This document shows, piece by piece, positions 9,115-17,413 of a stretch of DNA of 64,000 nucleotides; position 1 is the first letter of the stretch, and each line of letters begins with the position of its first letter. The translations under genes were made by a program, and so were the position numbers. The notes below the pieces were generated by a model. The model was not told the DNA's origin, made no database searches, and saw only the letters and a program-made list of their open reading frames with translations. The stretch lies in contig CAVVEQ010000005.1 of the NCBI GenBank assembly GCA_963747315.1, forward strand, positions 124,001-188,000. Direction: 5' to 3'. Source of the stretch: CAVVEQ01 sp963747315. Its GTDB lineage: Bacteria > Chloroflexota > Anaerolineae > Anaerolineales > Anaerolineaceae.

Positions 9115-9870
9115 ATGAAAAAAATCGTTTTCAGTTCATTGGTTGTATTACTTGCCCTGGTGGCAGCAGGATGCGCAGCGACCCCTTCAGAGCTCCCGGG
9201 CACCGCCTGGCAACTTGCCAAAATGGGTGACGCTCCGGTAATTGATGGTGTGGCTCCCACACTGTCCTTCGCTACCGATCGCACTTTTTCCAGCTGGGAT
9301 GGATGCAACCAGCTCAGTGGAACATATGTGGTGAGCGGCAGCTCACTAACCTTCAAGCTGGGACCTTCCACCCTGATGGCCTGCCCCGAAGATGTAATGA
9401 ACCAGGCGTCTGCCTTTTCCCAGGGGCTGGGCAATACTGCTTCCTACCGGATGGATGGAGCCAACCTGGTGTTACGCGACGCCCAGGGAGCGGATCTCAT
9501 GGAGTTCGCACTGCAGGTTCCGGTTTCTCTCACCAGCGGTACTTGGAATGCGGTGAATGTAAATAATGGCAAGGAAGCGGTTGTTGGTCTGGTTGCCGAT
9601 TCCAAAATCACTGCAATATTTAAGAGCGATGGCACCTTGAGCGGAAGCGCCGGTTGCAATAATTACAATACCACCTACAAAACAGATGGAAACAAGATCA
9701 AGATCGAGCCTGCCGCCAGTACGATGATGGCATGCGAGGATGACGTGATGGCGCAGGAATTCCAATACCTGAAAGCGCTGGAAAATTCTTCGGTGTATTC
9801 GATCCAAAATACCCGGTTGGAATTCCGTGATGCTCAAGGTGCTATGCAGGTCCTATACGATCTCGAATAA
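9115..9870 (+). CDS. Lipoprotein with two META (HslJ-like) domains
   Basis: The N-terminus 'LLALVAAGCAAT' is a signal peptide with lipobox AAGC. Two tandem META domains follow: the first at about residues 25-120 ('LPGTAWQLAKMG', 'DGCNQLSGTYVV', 'STLMACPEDVMNQASAF') and the second at about 135-250 ('SGTWNAVNVNNGKEAV', 'GSAGCNNYNTTYKTDG', 'STMMACEDDVMAQEF'). The conserved Cys/Asn and 'MAC' motifs are in both. META/HslJ proteins are secreted or periplasmic and have been linked to heat or novobiocin tolerance. AGAAAGGA precedes the ATG. It lies 34 bases upstream of the helical protein gene and is likely co-transcribed. Confidence 0.85.
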   Translation: MKKIVFSSLVVLLALVAAGCAATPSELPGTAWQLAKMGDAPVIDGVAPTLSFATDRTFSSWDGCNQLSGTYVVSGSSLTFKLGPSTLMACPEDVMNQASAFSQGLGNTASYRMDGANLVLRDAQGADLMEFALQVPVSLTSGTWNAVNVNNGKEAVVGLVADSKITAIFKSDGTLSGSAGCNNYNTTYKTDGNKIKIEPAASTMMACEDDVMAQEFQYLKALENSSVYSIQNTRLEFRDAQGAMQVLYDLE

Positions 9871-9904
9871 GCGAAAAATCAACATTTAAACGAAAGAGGA
9901 ATAA

Positions 9905-10735
9905 ATGACAAGCGAAAAAGTAACAATCAGCAAGAAAAAATTGGCCGAAAAGACACAGGAAGCTCGGGATAATGCCCTCACCCAGGCGATCAACGGGGAA
10001 ACCCATGTCGTCGAAGGCGCCCAAAAGGTGCAGACTGGCAGGGATGTTGTCGATTTGGGCCGCATGGAAACCGCAGCCGGGGTGAGCGACCTCACCCGGG
10101 CAGAGGACGCGGTTGTGGTAGCCGACCGGGTGAAAAAGCTCAGCGAGGTCGTTGGAGTTGCTGGCGTGGTGGATGTAGCCCAGGGTGCTGAAATGCTGGC
10201 TACCTCGGAAGATGTGGGTGTGATGAGCGCCATGGTCGGCCTGATGAGCGAAGACGACCTGGAAACCGGGTTGGAACTGGCTCGCGTTGCCGGGGAACTC
10301 TGGGCTGTCAGCGATGTGGTGGATATGCTTCAGATGCCCGCCTTAACAGAGTTCCTTGCCGAACGTGGTGAATTACTGCAGGAGCTTGCGGTGGAACAGA
10401 TCCTAAAAGCCGCCAGCGCAAAAGGTGTTGCAAAAGCCATCGAAGCCGCCGGCGGGAAGATCGCCGAGATGGGTAGCAATGAGATCGCGGAAGGCGTCAC
10501 CCGCATGGCTGTTTCGGAAGGTCTGGCAGAAGGCAGCAAGGAGCTCAAGAACGCAGGCATGAAGCTCGGAAAACAAGGTGTTAAGAAGATCGAAGCTGGC
10601 GAAGAGCTGATCGCTGCCGGGCGTGAGTACAGTAAGGAAGGTATCGGGGATATGGTTGGGGGAGGAGCCCAGCTCGGCTCCGCTGCGGCAACTGAAGATA
10701 TCGCCGGAAGGCTGGAGAAAAAAGGGAACCTGTAA
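9905..10735 (+). CDS. Ala/Val/Gly/Glu-rich helical protein of unrecognised family
   Basis: A 276-residue protein without signal peptide or clear membrane segment. It is dominated by short amphipathic helical repeats with recurring 'VVD', 'AEG' and 'AAGxEL' units, for example 'RDVVDLGRMETAAG', 'AGVVDVAQGAEMLATSEDV' and 'AGEELIAAGREY'. Cys, Trp and Pro are almost absent (one Trp, one Pro). The composition recalls phasins, apolipoprotein-like or LEA-type surface-coating proteins, but I see no diagnostic motif and assign no function. It is preceded by GAGGAATAA at its start and followed by a strong terminator, so it ends the META lipoprotein transcript. Confidence 0.65.
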   Translation: MTSEKVTISKKKLAEKTQEARDNALTQAINGETHVVEGAQKVQTGRDVVDLGRMETAAGVSDLTRAEDAVVVADRVKKLSEVVGVAGVVDVAQGAEMLATSEDVGVMSAMVGLMSEDDLETGLELARVAGELWAVSDVVDMLQMPALTEFLAERGELLQELAVEQILKAASAKGVAKAIEAAGGKIAEMGSNEIAEGVTRMAVSEGLAEGSKELKNAGMKLGKQGVKKIEAGEELIAAGREYSKEGIGDMVGGGAQLGSAAATEDIAGRLEKKGNL

Positions 10736-10757
10736 ATCCCTTCACAAGATAGTGGAT

Positions 10758-10786
10758 AGCGGGCGCTCATCACGCCCGCTTTTTTA
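10758..10786 (+). terminator. Rho-independent terminator
   Basis: An 8-bp GC-rich stem AGCGGGCG/CGCCCGCT with a 7-base loop is followed directly by a T-run. It lies 22 bases after the stop of the helical protein gene. Confidence 0.9.
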
Positions 10787-10877
10787 TTCCTCGATGATCG
10801 ATTCTCTTGCTGAAAAAGAATGATATAGTATTATTTCGAATCAAGAATAATTAATAATCTTTCAGGAGGATAAATTT

Positions 10878-12236
10878 ATGGATATCAATTTTTTCCAAAA
10901 AAGTAGAATAGCGGCGGTGATCAGCCTGGCTTTGATCGCCATCTTCTGCTTTGTGCCAGTTGCCCACGCCCAGAGCGGCATCGTCTATGGTGATTCTGTT
11001 CCTTCAGGTCAGGTGGTCGAAGCTGATCTCGTACTGGCCGGTACGAATGTCAGCGTGGATGGGACCGTGGCTGGAGATTTGATCGCGGTTGGGCAGAATA
11101 TCACCATCAATGGAACCGTGGAAGGCAGCCTGATTGCCATCGGATCCAAGGTTGTGATCAATGGCTCGGTGCAGGGCACAGCATATATTGCCGCTGTCAC
11201 CCTGGTGGTCGGTCCGCAGGCAACTCTGGAGCGTAACTTGTATTATTCCGGGGTCAGCCTGGTGACCAAGAACGGATCGGTACTCGGCAGGGATCTTTTT
11301 GCCCTCGCGTTTGGCTCCACCAACCAGGGTGAGATCACCGGCCGCACGCAGGCAGTGGTCGGTCCTTATGAGATATTCAAATTGATCATCGACCAGTTGA
11401 AGATCAACCTGCAGCTTCCTGAAACCCTTTCACCTACATCCTATCAGGGCGGCGCGGGCGGCGGCAGGGTGATCCTGGATGCCCGGCAGGCTGCTGCCGA
11501 TACGACCAGCGCATTCCTCGCTGGCCTGGCTGCCTGGGGGATGCCGCTGGTGCAGGACCTGGTTCCTCTCTTCATCATCGGTTTGATCATGATCTGGCTT
11601 TTCCCGGGGATGGTGAGCAAATCCGCAAAACAGATCCGCAGCCGTCCCTGGTATACGCTGGGAGTGGGATTGATCTTTTTTGTGATCAGCCTCAACATTG
11701 TGGGGGTGGTTCTCCTCCTTGCCGGTTTGATCTTTATCATCGGCCTCGGGTTCGGCTTCCTCAGCCTGTGGGGACTGGCAGCCATCTGGTGGGCGCTGGC
11801 CTTGCTAGCCCTGGGTTTAGCCACAGCGATCTTCTTCCTGATGGTTTTCTTTGGCAGCCGGGTGGTGGTCTCTTACCTTCTCGGTGGACTCATCCTGCGT
11901 AACGTGGGGGAGAAATCCTTCCTGCACCGACTTGGCATCCTTGCGCTGGGTATGCTCATTTTTGTGCTGATCGCATCCATTCCGGTCTTCGGCTGGGTGG
12001 TCTCGGTGGTGGCGGTCTCCTTTGGTCTGGGCGGTATCTGGCTGGCTTACCGGGAAGGCCGCGCGGAGCGAAAGTGGGTTGCTGAGACTGCCGATAAAAT
12101 GGTTGTTGAAATGGAGCAAGTCTCTCCCGCTGTGGAACCCTCCCCCGGGGAAGGGCAAAAACCGGTCGCACCGAAGGCGGAAACGACGCCAAAACCTGCT
12201 GCTGCTGGTAAGAAAGCTCCCTCGGTAAAAAAGTAA
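10878..12236 (+). CDS. Bactofilin-like polymer-forming domain fused to a multi-TM domain
   Basis: A cleavable signal peptide (residues 1-31, ending 'AHA') leads into a repeat region of about 130 residues with short beta-rungs such as 'VSVDGTVAGDLIAVGQNI' and 'VEGSLIAIGSKVVINGSV'. This is the pattern of bactofilin/polymer-forming right-handed beta-helices. From about residue 215 there are four to five strongly hydrophobic segments, then a Pro/Lys/Ala-rich cytoplasmic tail. The repeat part would face outward if the signal peptide is cleaved, which is unusual for bactofilins and makes an extracytoplasmic scaffold more likely (inference). AGGAGG precedes the ATG. Confidence 0.75.
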   Translation: MDINFFQKSRIAAVISLALIAIFCFVPVAHAQSGIVYGDSVPSGQVVEADLVLAGTNVSVDGTVAGDLIAVGQNITINGTVEGSLIAIGSKVVINGSVQGTAYIAAVTLVVGPQATLERNLYYSGVSLVTKNGSVLGRDLFALAFGSTNQGEITGRTQAVVGPYEIFKLIIDQLKINLQLPETLSPTSYQGGAGGGRVILDARQAAADTTSAFLAGLAAWGMPLVQDLVPLFIIGLIMIWLFPGMVSKSAKQIRSRPWYTLGVGLIFFVISLNIVGVVLLLAGLIFIIGLGFGFLSLWGLAAIWWALALLALGLATAIFFLMVFFGSRVVVSYLLGGLILRNVGEKSFLHRLGILALGMLIFVLIASIPVFGWVVSVVAVSFGLGGIWLAYREGRAERKWVAETADKMVVEMEQVSPAVEPSPGEGQKPVAPKAETTPKPAAAGKKAPSVKK

Positions 12237-12263
12237 GACAAATTTGCTTTTGATCAATCAACG

Positions 12264-12287
12264 ACCGGCTGGATAACCAGCCGGTTT
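12264..12287 (+). terminator. Terminator-like hairpin
   Basis: A 9-bp perfect stem ACCGGCTGG/CCAGCCGGT with an ATAA loop follows the bactofilin-like gene by 27 bases. The following tract (TTTCACTTTCTG) is only partly T-rich. Confidence 0.6.
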
Positions 12288-12317
12288 CACTTTCTGTTTC
12301 CATATTAGAATAGGCGG

Positions 12318-13844
12318 ATGTTTTACTTCCTGGCGTTCTTCCCCATCCTGCTCATCCTGGTGTTGATGGCCGGGTTTCACTGGTCCGGGCAAAAAGCCGG
12401 GCCGGTTGGCTGGGCAGCCGGGGTGTTGGTGGCGCTGTTAGCCTTTGGATTAAATTGGCAGGTTTTTTGGGTCTCTCAGCTCAAAGGACTGCTCATTTCC
12501 GTTTATGTTCTGCTGGTGCTCTGGCCAGCGCTCCTGCTCTATTTTCTCGTCAACCAATTCGGCGGCATCCGGGCTATCGCCCAGGCGATGCAGCGCTCGG
12601 TGCGCGATCAACAGCTCCTCACAGTACTGATCGCATGGTCCTTTGCTGGATTGCTGGAGGGGATCACCGGGTTCGGGGTCCCAATTGCCATCGTTGCACC
12701 AATCCTGGTTGGAATGGGTGTTTCTCCGATTCTCGCGGTTACAGCGAGCGCGATCGGGCATTCATGGGCGGTGACCTTCGGCGGGATGGGCCTAACCTAC
12801 CAGACTCTGCTCTCGGTCTCACAATTGCCTCCTGGCGAGATAATTCCTCCGGCTGTTCTCCTGCTGGGAATCGCCGTCCTGTTCACCGGCCTGGCTGCAG
12901 CGCAGGTGCTGGGAGCGCTGCGGATCTGGCATAAAGTGCTCCTGGTGGGATTGGTGATCGCCGGGGTTCAATATGCCGTCGCCATCGCCGGGTTCGCACA
13001 ATTGGGTGCATTCCTTGCAGGCGCAGCCGGTCTGCTTTTCGGCTGGCTGATCTCCCGCGCGCCAAAACCAGAAGTTTCCGAACCACCGGATCCTCGCCTG
13101 CGGGCAGCCCTGGCAGCCTACGGCGCTGTGGTTGTGATCAATATCATCGCGGGAGTACCCGGTCCTGTAAATACATTTTTCAATACCTTTCAATGGCAGT
13201 TGCTGCTGCCCGCGACCAGCACCCTGGAAGGCTTTTCCATGCCGATGGCCAAAGGGCAGCTTTTTAGACCTCTGCTGCACCCCGCCTTTCCCATGCTGAT
13301 CGTCACATTCATTACTTATTTTGCCCTTCGGAAAACCTCGCTATGCAGCGAATGCAGCCTTCGACAGGTTTGGCAGACCACCTGGAAAACCGCCCTGCCT
13401 GCCACGGTGGGGGTTATCTTCACCATCGGGCTTGCCACGATGATGGAGTACTGCCGCATGACCCTGCTTCTTGCTGAAGGACTGGCTGCCCTCATGCAAA
13501 CGGCTTACCCGCTCACCACCGCTTATGTTGGCGTTCTGGGAGCTTTCGCAACCGGCAGCAACAATAACTCGAACGTTCTTTTCGTCCCCCTGCAGAAAAC
13601 GGCGGCGGTTCTGCTCGGTTTCGCACCTGCTTTGCTTGTGGCAGCCCAGACAGCCGGGGGAGCGATTGGGGCTATGGTGGCACCGGCAAAATTGATCGTT
13701 GGTTGCAGTACTGTTGGTCTGATAGGCAAGGAGGGCGAAGTACTTCGAAGGACGCTACCCTACGTTCTGGTTCTTTGCGCACTTCTTGGCCTGGTAACCT
13801 TGCTCCTGGTTAATTTTACCTTCCAATTGAAAACTGCCTGTTGA
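12318..13844 (+). CDS. lctP: L-lactate permease family transporter
   Basis: A 508-residue polytopic membrane protein with about 12 hydrophobic helices. Family marks include 'FAGLLEGITGFGVPIAIVAP', 'ASAIGHSWAVTFGGMG' and the C-terminal 'AFATGSNNNSNVLF' (the lactate permease GSNT/N-type motif). It is predicted to import lactate or glycolate with protons. No lactate dehydrogenase or glycolate oxidase gene is nearby, so the substrate is assigned by family only. The start at 12318 lies 30 bases after the previous hairpin, and no strong ribosome site is seen. Confidence 0.85.
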   Translation: MFYFLAFFPILLILVLMAGFHWSGQKAGPVGWAAGVLVALLAFGLNWQVFWVSQLKGLLISVYVLLVLWPALLLYFLVNQFGGIRAIAQAMQRSVRDQQLLTVLIAWSFAGLLEGITGFGVPIAIVAPILVGMGVSPILAVTASAIGHSWAVTFGGMGLTYQTLLSVSQLPPGEIIPPAVLLLGIAVLFTGLAAAQVLGALRIWHKVLLVGLVIAGVQYAVAIAGFAQLGAFLAGAAGLLFGWLISRAPKPEVSEPPDPRLRAALAAYGAVVVINIIAGVPGPVNTFFNTFQWQLLLPATSTLEGFSMPMAKGQLFRPLLHPAFPMLIVTFITYFALRKTSLCSECSLRQVWQTTWKTALPATVGVIFTIGLATMMEYCRMTLLLAEGLAALMQTAYPLTTAYVGVLGAFATGSNNNSNVLFVPLQKTAAVLLGFAPALLVAAQTAGGAIGAMVAPAKLIVGCSTVGLIGKEGEVLRRTLPYVLVLCALLGLVTLLLVNFTFQLKTAC

Positions 13845-13900
13845 TATTCAGACTATTCTTGCTATAATCATCTAAATTCAAATCTTCCAAGGAGGGAAGC

Positions 13901-14675
13901 ATGAAAGCATTACTACGTTTGGGCATCATTCCGGCAATGATCATCCTGGTTGGTATGGCCTGCTCCTTCAGTTTTGGGGATACAGGCGAAGCTGACGACA
14001 CCGTGGTACCTTCGGAGGAATCCGTACCTGCACCGACGGAGGAAATGGCTGATACACCGGTTGAGGATACTCCCACAGAGGAGGTATCTTCGCCGTCATC
14101 AGAACCCTATACCACATTTACCTTCGATGAGGAACCATCGGGGTGGAGCTACTGGTTCCAGTCAGGTGACGAGGAAAGAACCAGTTTCGGCGTGGAAGAT
14201 GGAAAAATGATTGTCGAAATTAATGGGAAAGAAACATACCTGTATTTCACCTACGATGATTACACTTACGATAATGTCTATGTTGAGACCGTCGTGGAAA
14301 ACCGCGGGGCGAATTCACAATCCGTCAGCCTGATCTGCCGTTATTCGGAAGAGGATGGCTGGTACGAAGCGAACATCGGGAATGACGGGCTTATACAACA
14401 TTTTTGTGTTCGATGCCCGCAAACAGCCAAAAGGTGACTATGATATGCTAGCCAGCGGTGGTTCCAATGCCATCAAACAAGGCAAGGATGTCAACGCCTA
14501 CGGTTTTTCCTGCAACGATAAGAAATTGACACTGTGGATCAACGGCACAGAGGTCACCCAGATCAAGGAAAATAAGTATGCATTACGGGAAGGAAATGTG
14601 GGTTTTGGAGTATCATCCTACCAATCTCTGCCAGTGATCGTAGAATTCGATGAATTCACGATCGATCAACCTTGA
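13901..14675 (+). CDS. Lipoprotein with acidic Thr/Pro spacer and beta-sandwich-like domain, broken by a +1 frameshift near 14391
   Basis: Signal peptide with lipobox 'VGMAC' (Cys near residue 21), then an acidic spacer with repeated 'EEVSS/PTEE' units, then a domain with 'EPSGWSYWFQSGDEE', 'DNVYVETVVENRGA' and 'SLICRYSEEDGWYEANI'. The frame breaks at GGGCTTATAC (14387-14396); removing one T joins 'NIGNDGL' to 'YNIFVFDARKQPKGDYDML' and the domain runs to 'VEFDEFTID', about 257 residues. The fold resembles the domain of the lipoprotein at 8260-9082 (shared order of carbohydrate-binding-like strands). GGAGGGA precedes the ATG. A bidirectional terminator follows. Confidence 0.7.
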
Positions 14676-14694
14676 TCAAGGAAATCTATATAAA

Positions 14695-14728
14695 AAAGCT
14701 GGACCCATCTGGGTCCAGCTTTTTATTT
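14695..14728. terminator. Bidirectional terminator
   Basis: A 12-bp perfect stem AAAGCTGGACCC/GGGTCCAGCTTT with loop ATCT, flanked by an A-run on the left and a T-run on the right. It serves the convergent lipoprotein (plus) and cupin operon (minus). Confidence 0.9.
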
Positions 14729-14741
14729 TTATTCTTTCAAT

Positions 14742-15065
14742 TTATTTGATTAGCGTCAGGAGCATCACCAGGGGGGTTTTGGTTTTCAGGCTGTGTGGCA
14801 GGTCGGGGGGCATGTAGATCCAGCTCCCTCCTTTGATCTCGGTAAAATCTTTTCCAAGGGTCATGCTGCCCTCACCCTTCAGCACCTCCACGATGGCGCG
14901 ATAGGGGGAGGTGTGCTCGGTCAGTTCCTGCCCGGCTGCGAAGCTGAATAGAGTGATATCCATCTTGTCGTCTTTTTTCAGCACCTGGCTCAGGACGGCA
15001 TCCCCGGGAACATCCGGCAGCCGTTTCAACAGGTCTTCCACCACGATATACAGGTCATCCATCAT
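14742..15065 (-). CDS. Small cupin-domain protein
   Basis: A 107-residue single cupin barrel. Motif 1 is 'GQELTEHTSPYRAIVEVLKG' with one His in place of the usual HxH pair, and motif 2 is 'GGSWIYMPPDLPHSL' with the conserved P..H. The reduced ligand set suggests altered or weak metal binding. It is the last gene of a four-gene minus-strand set with a CRP regulator, a ferredoxin and a DUF438-hemerythrin protein (12 bases from the latter), so it is probably part of the same redox or nitrosative response. Small cupins beside DUF438 proteins are seen in anaerobes; the role is not established. Confidence 0.8.
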   Translation of the reverse strand: MMDDLYIVVEDLLKRLPDVPGDAVLSQVLKKDDKMDITLFSFAAGQELTEHTSPYRAIVEVLKGEGSMTLGKDFTEIKGGSWIYMPPDLPHSLKTKTPLVMLLTLIK

Positions 15066-15077
15066 TTATTCCTTTCT

Positions 15078-16322
15078 TTATTTTCCATCGTCCAACAACC
15101 GCCTCTCGCCCTGCAGAGAGCGCAGGTGGCTAGCATCCATGCTGACTTCCAATGAACCCCGGTACATGCCATCAGCATCTCGCATGGCGAAGTATTGAAT
15201 GACTACGAATTTTTCCCCCATTTGTATCCAGAATTCGGCGGTATCCCGTTTCCCCGCGCGGAAATCATCCACGATCTGCTGCACTTTGCCGATGCTCTGC
15301 GGGGGATGACAGTTCTGCACCTTGCGGCCGATGATGGCTGGTGAGCGCTGGAAGATGCGGTCGCGGGTCTGCGAAAAATAGCGCACCTCGTCGTTCTCGT
15401 CCACAAAGGTGACATCAACGGGCAGATTGCGCATCATCATATCCACCTGGATGGCGGAAAGTGCGCCGGTATTGAGCTCCAGCAGACCGGCAGGGATCGC
15501 GGCGGCTTGAACAGGAGCGGGGGCTCCCTTTGCGGATGCTAGCGCGCACCGGGAGGCCATTCCAAACCGGGGGTTACCAGGAAGAAACCGACCTCATTTT
15601 CCTGGGCGCGGATGGTGCGCCAATCCGCTTCGCTCAGGCGTTCCAGTGCCGAAGGAAAGAGGATCTTGTCCTCCTTATAGAACATCTCGCGGATGGCGGT
15701 GGCCAATGGTTCGAACACACCCTGAACATCCGCGGCTGCTACGAGTGTTGAGGAATCCAGCGCGCCTCGCAGTAATTCATCCAGCTTCTTCCAACCTGCT
15801 CGGATCTCGTTGTGGATGCCCCACATCACCCGTGAAGGGCCATAGAATCCTGCCTTTTCCAGCAGCGGGAAGAGCAGGTTTTCCTTGCGAACGTAGTGGA
15901 CTTCATAACCTTTCAGTTTCGCGAGAAAATCCAACGCTACCCTGGCAACCTTCAGATCAGGCTTGGATGCATACCCTGCAACGGCAGCCTCCAGGTCCGA
16001 AAGAACTTCCTCGGCAGCGTCGTTTTCCATGCGGAAGGTGTGGATGGGGTGACCTGGCAGGTTCTCGGGGCTGTGCACCTGGTCCAGCGAATCAGCGAAA
16101 GAAGGCGGTGTGGATATCGCAGAGCCGCTGGATCTCCTCCGGCGGGGTGCCTTCTTCGATCATCATCTGTTCCACCTCAGTGATCGAGGGGGCGTCGGCA
16201 TCCTCCAGTAGGCTTCCAAATTCGGCTTTCACGTCCTCCACCGAACGCCCGGCGTTCAATTCTTTGAGAATCTTTTTAATGGTTTCCTTGCGCTTGGTGA
16301 CGTTGTTGATATATTCGCTCAT
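15078..16322 (-). CDS. DUF438-hemerythrin-PAS protein, broken by frameshifts near 16098 and 15545
   Basis: Three overlapping frames carry the three domains of one known architecture. Residues 1-75: DUF438 ('KRKETIKKILKELNAG', 'MIEEGTPPEEIQRLCDIH'). Then a hemerythrin-like four-helix domain with His/Glu ligands ('HPIHTFRMENDAAEEVL', 'HYVRKENLLFPLLEK', 'WGIHNEIR', 'MFYKEDKILFP'). Last, a PAS-type domain ('VDVTFVDENDEVRYFS', 'IIGRKVQNCHPPQSI'). Dropping one base near 16098 and two near 15545 (or restoring one there) gives about 413 residues, the usual length. Hemerythrin domains carry a di-iron centre that binds O2 or NO; the 'NCHPP' PAS can hold a cofactor. It lies 16 bases after the ferredoxin gene. 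Confidence 0.8.
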
Positions 16323-16338
16323 TCCAATTCCTCTTTTC

Positions 16339-16542
16339 CTAACCGATTTGATAGAGAAGCTCGATGGCAGATCGCGGGCAGATCTCCTCGCAGATTCCGC
16401 AAAAAGAACAATCTTCAGGGGAGGTGATCCGCGGTTTTTCGTTCACCATTTCCACGGCGTGACCAGGACAATATTCCGCACACAGGCCGCAGCTGTCGCA
16501 GCGCTCTGGGTAAATGGTGGGGAGGGAAAGGGATTCGTCCAT
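16339..16542 (-). CDS. 2[4Fe-4S] ferredoxin
   Basis: A 67-residue bacterial-type ferredoxin with two complete cluster motifs, 'CDSCGLCAEYCP' and 'CSFCGICEEICP', each C-x2-C-x2-C-x3-CP. I prefer the ATG at 16542 since it has an AAGAG upstream and starts just before the first motif; a GTG at 16578 would add 12 residues with no ribosome site. It carries electrons at low potential in the cytoplasm. It sits between the CRP regulator and the DUF438-hemerythrin protein in a compact operon and may reduce the latter's di-iron site (inference). Confidence 0.85.
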   Translation of the reverse strand: MDESLSLPTIYPERCDSCGLCAEYCPGHAVEMVNEKPRITSPEDCSFCGICEEICPRSAIELLYQIG

Positions 16543-16629
16543 TCGGGTTCTCTTGATTTCCATCCAAGAGGATATCACCCGCGGGGCGGTTTGTCTGTGA
16601 TATACATCACACGTTGGAAGAACCTGGGA

Positions 16630-17303
16630 TCAGGCTTCGATCTCTGCTTCCAGCCGCGGGATCAAGGATGATGATCCGCTGCCGTTCGGTGCGGATGATC
16701 CCATCATGGATCAGCTCTCGCATAGGCCCGGTTGACCGCCTCGCGGGTGCTGCCGATCTGCCTTGCGATCTGGTCCTGGGTCCAGAAGGATGGGGACGGG
16801 GCGTTGTTGTGAACATGGAGAAATCTGGCCAGCCTGGAACGCACGCTCCGCAGACTGATATCATGAACCACCTCGGCCAGGTGCTCCAGCTTGGCTGCAA
16901 GATCTGCGAGTATGGCAAAGTTTAGGGCGGGTATCTCCGTCACCAGGCGGTGGAGATCCTCCCGCTTGATCAGCAAAAGGCGGGTATCCTCCAGGGCGGT
17001 CACACTGGCAGGCGCTCGTCCGCCTACCAAAAAAACCGTTGGCAGGTTGAATACATCGCCCTGGGGTAGGTGAATGAGCGTCTGCTCACGCCCGTCGGCA
17101 TTAATGCGGAAAACGCGTACTGATCCGGAAAGAATGAAGAAAACTGGCGTTTCTTCATCACCTGCGCACAGGATCTCGGTTTCAGCCGCCTTCCTGATCT
17201 CAATTGAACGAGCAAGAATCCTTTCCAAATCTGTCTCCGCGAGGCGGGAAAACAGTTTGACCTGGCGAAGCCTTGATATTTCTTGCGGTATTATCTTGCT
17301 CAT
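16630..17303 (-). CDS. CRP/FNR-family transcription regulator, broken by +1 frameshifts near 16724 and 16654
   Basis: The cyclic-nucleotide-binding-like barrel spans about residues 15-130 ('PVFFILSGSVRVFR', 'LPQGDVFNLPTVF'), followed by the dimer helix and a winged helix with 'WTQDQIARQIGSTREAVNRA'. The frame then breaks at GCCTATGCG; dropping a T gives 'MRELIHDGIIRTERQRIIIL', the wing, and dropping one more base near 16654 gives the family-like tail 'LEAEIEA' and stop at 16630-16632 (about 223 residues). There is no N-terminal Cys cluster, so it is not an FNR-type [4Fe-4S] sensor; a DNR-like or ligand-gated role is more likely. It heads the ferredoxin-DUF438-cupin operon. Confidence 0.8.
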
Positions 17304-17340
17304 AGATACACTATAATTATTGTTTCTGATAAGTCTGAAC

Positions 17341-17394
17341 TTGATTTATTTTATCAGTTCGGTATAATCAATTTAATCGGACTTATTTTATCTG
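17341..17394 (+). promoter_or_regulatory. Promoter with flanking direct repeats for the phosphatase-kinase operon
   Basis: A -35 TTGATT (17341-17346), a 16-bp spacer and a -10 TATAAT (17363-17368) point right towards the SpoIIE phosphatase gene. Two near-identical 12-mers, TTATTTTATCAG (17346-17357) and TTATTTTATCTG (17383-17394), lie 37 bp apart and straddle the -10. They could be operator half-sites for the divergently transcribed CRP-family regulator or another factor. Confidence 0.6.
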
Positions 17395-17413
17395 ATTTAC
17401 AAATAAATTGTCC

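Noticed and set aside
15646..16671. A 341-codon plus-strand frame
   Set aside because: Antisense to the hemerythrin, ferredoxin and DUF438 coding regions, with no recognisable product.
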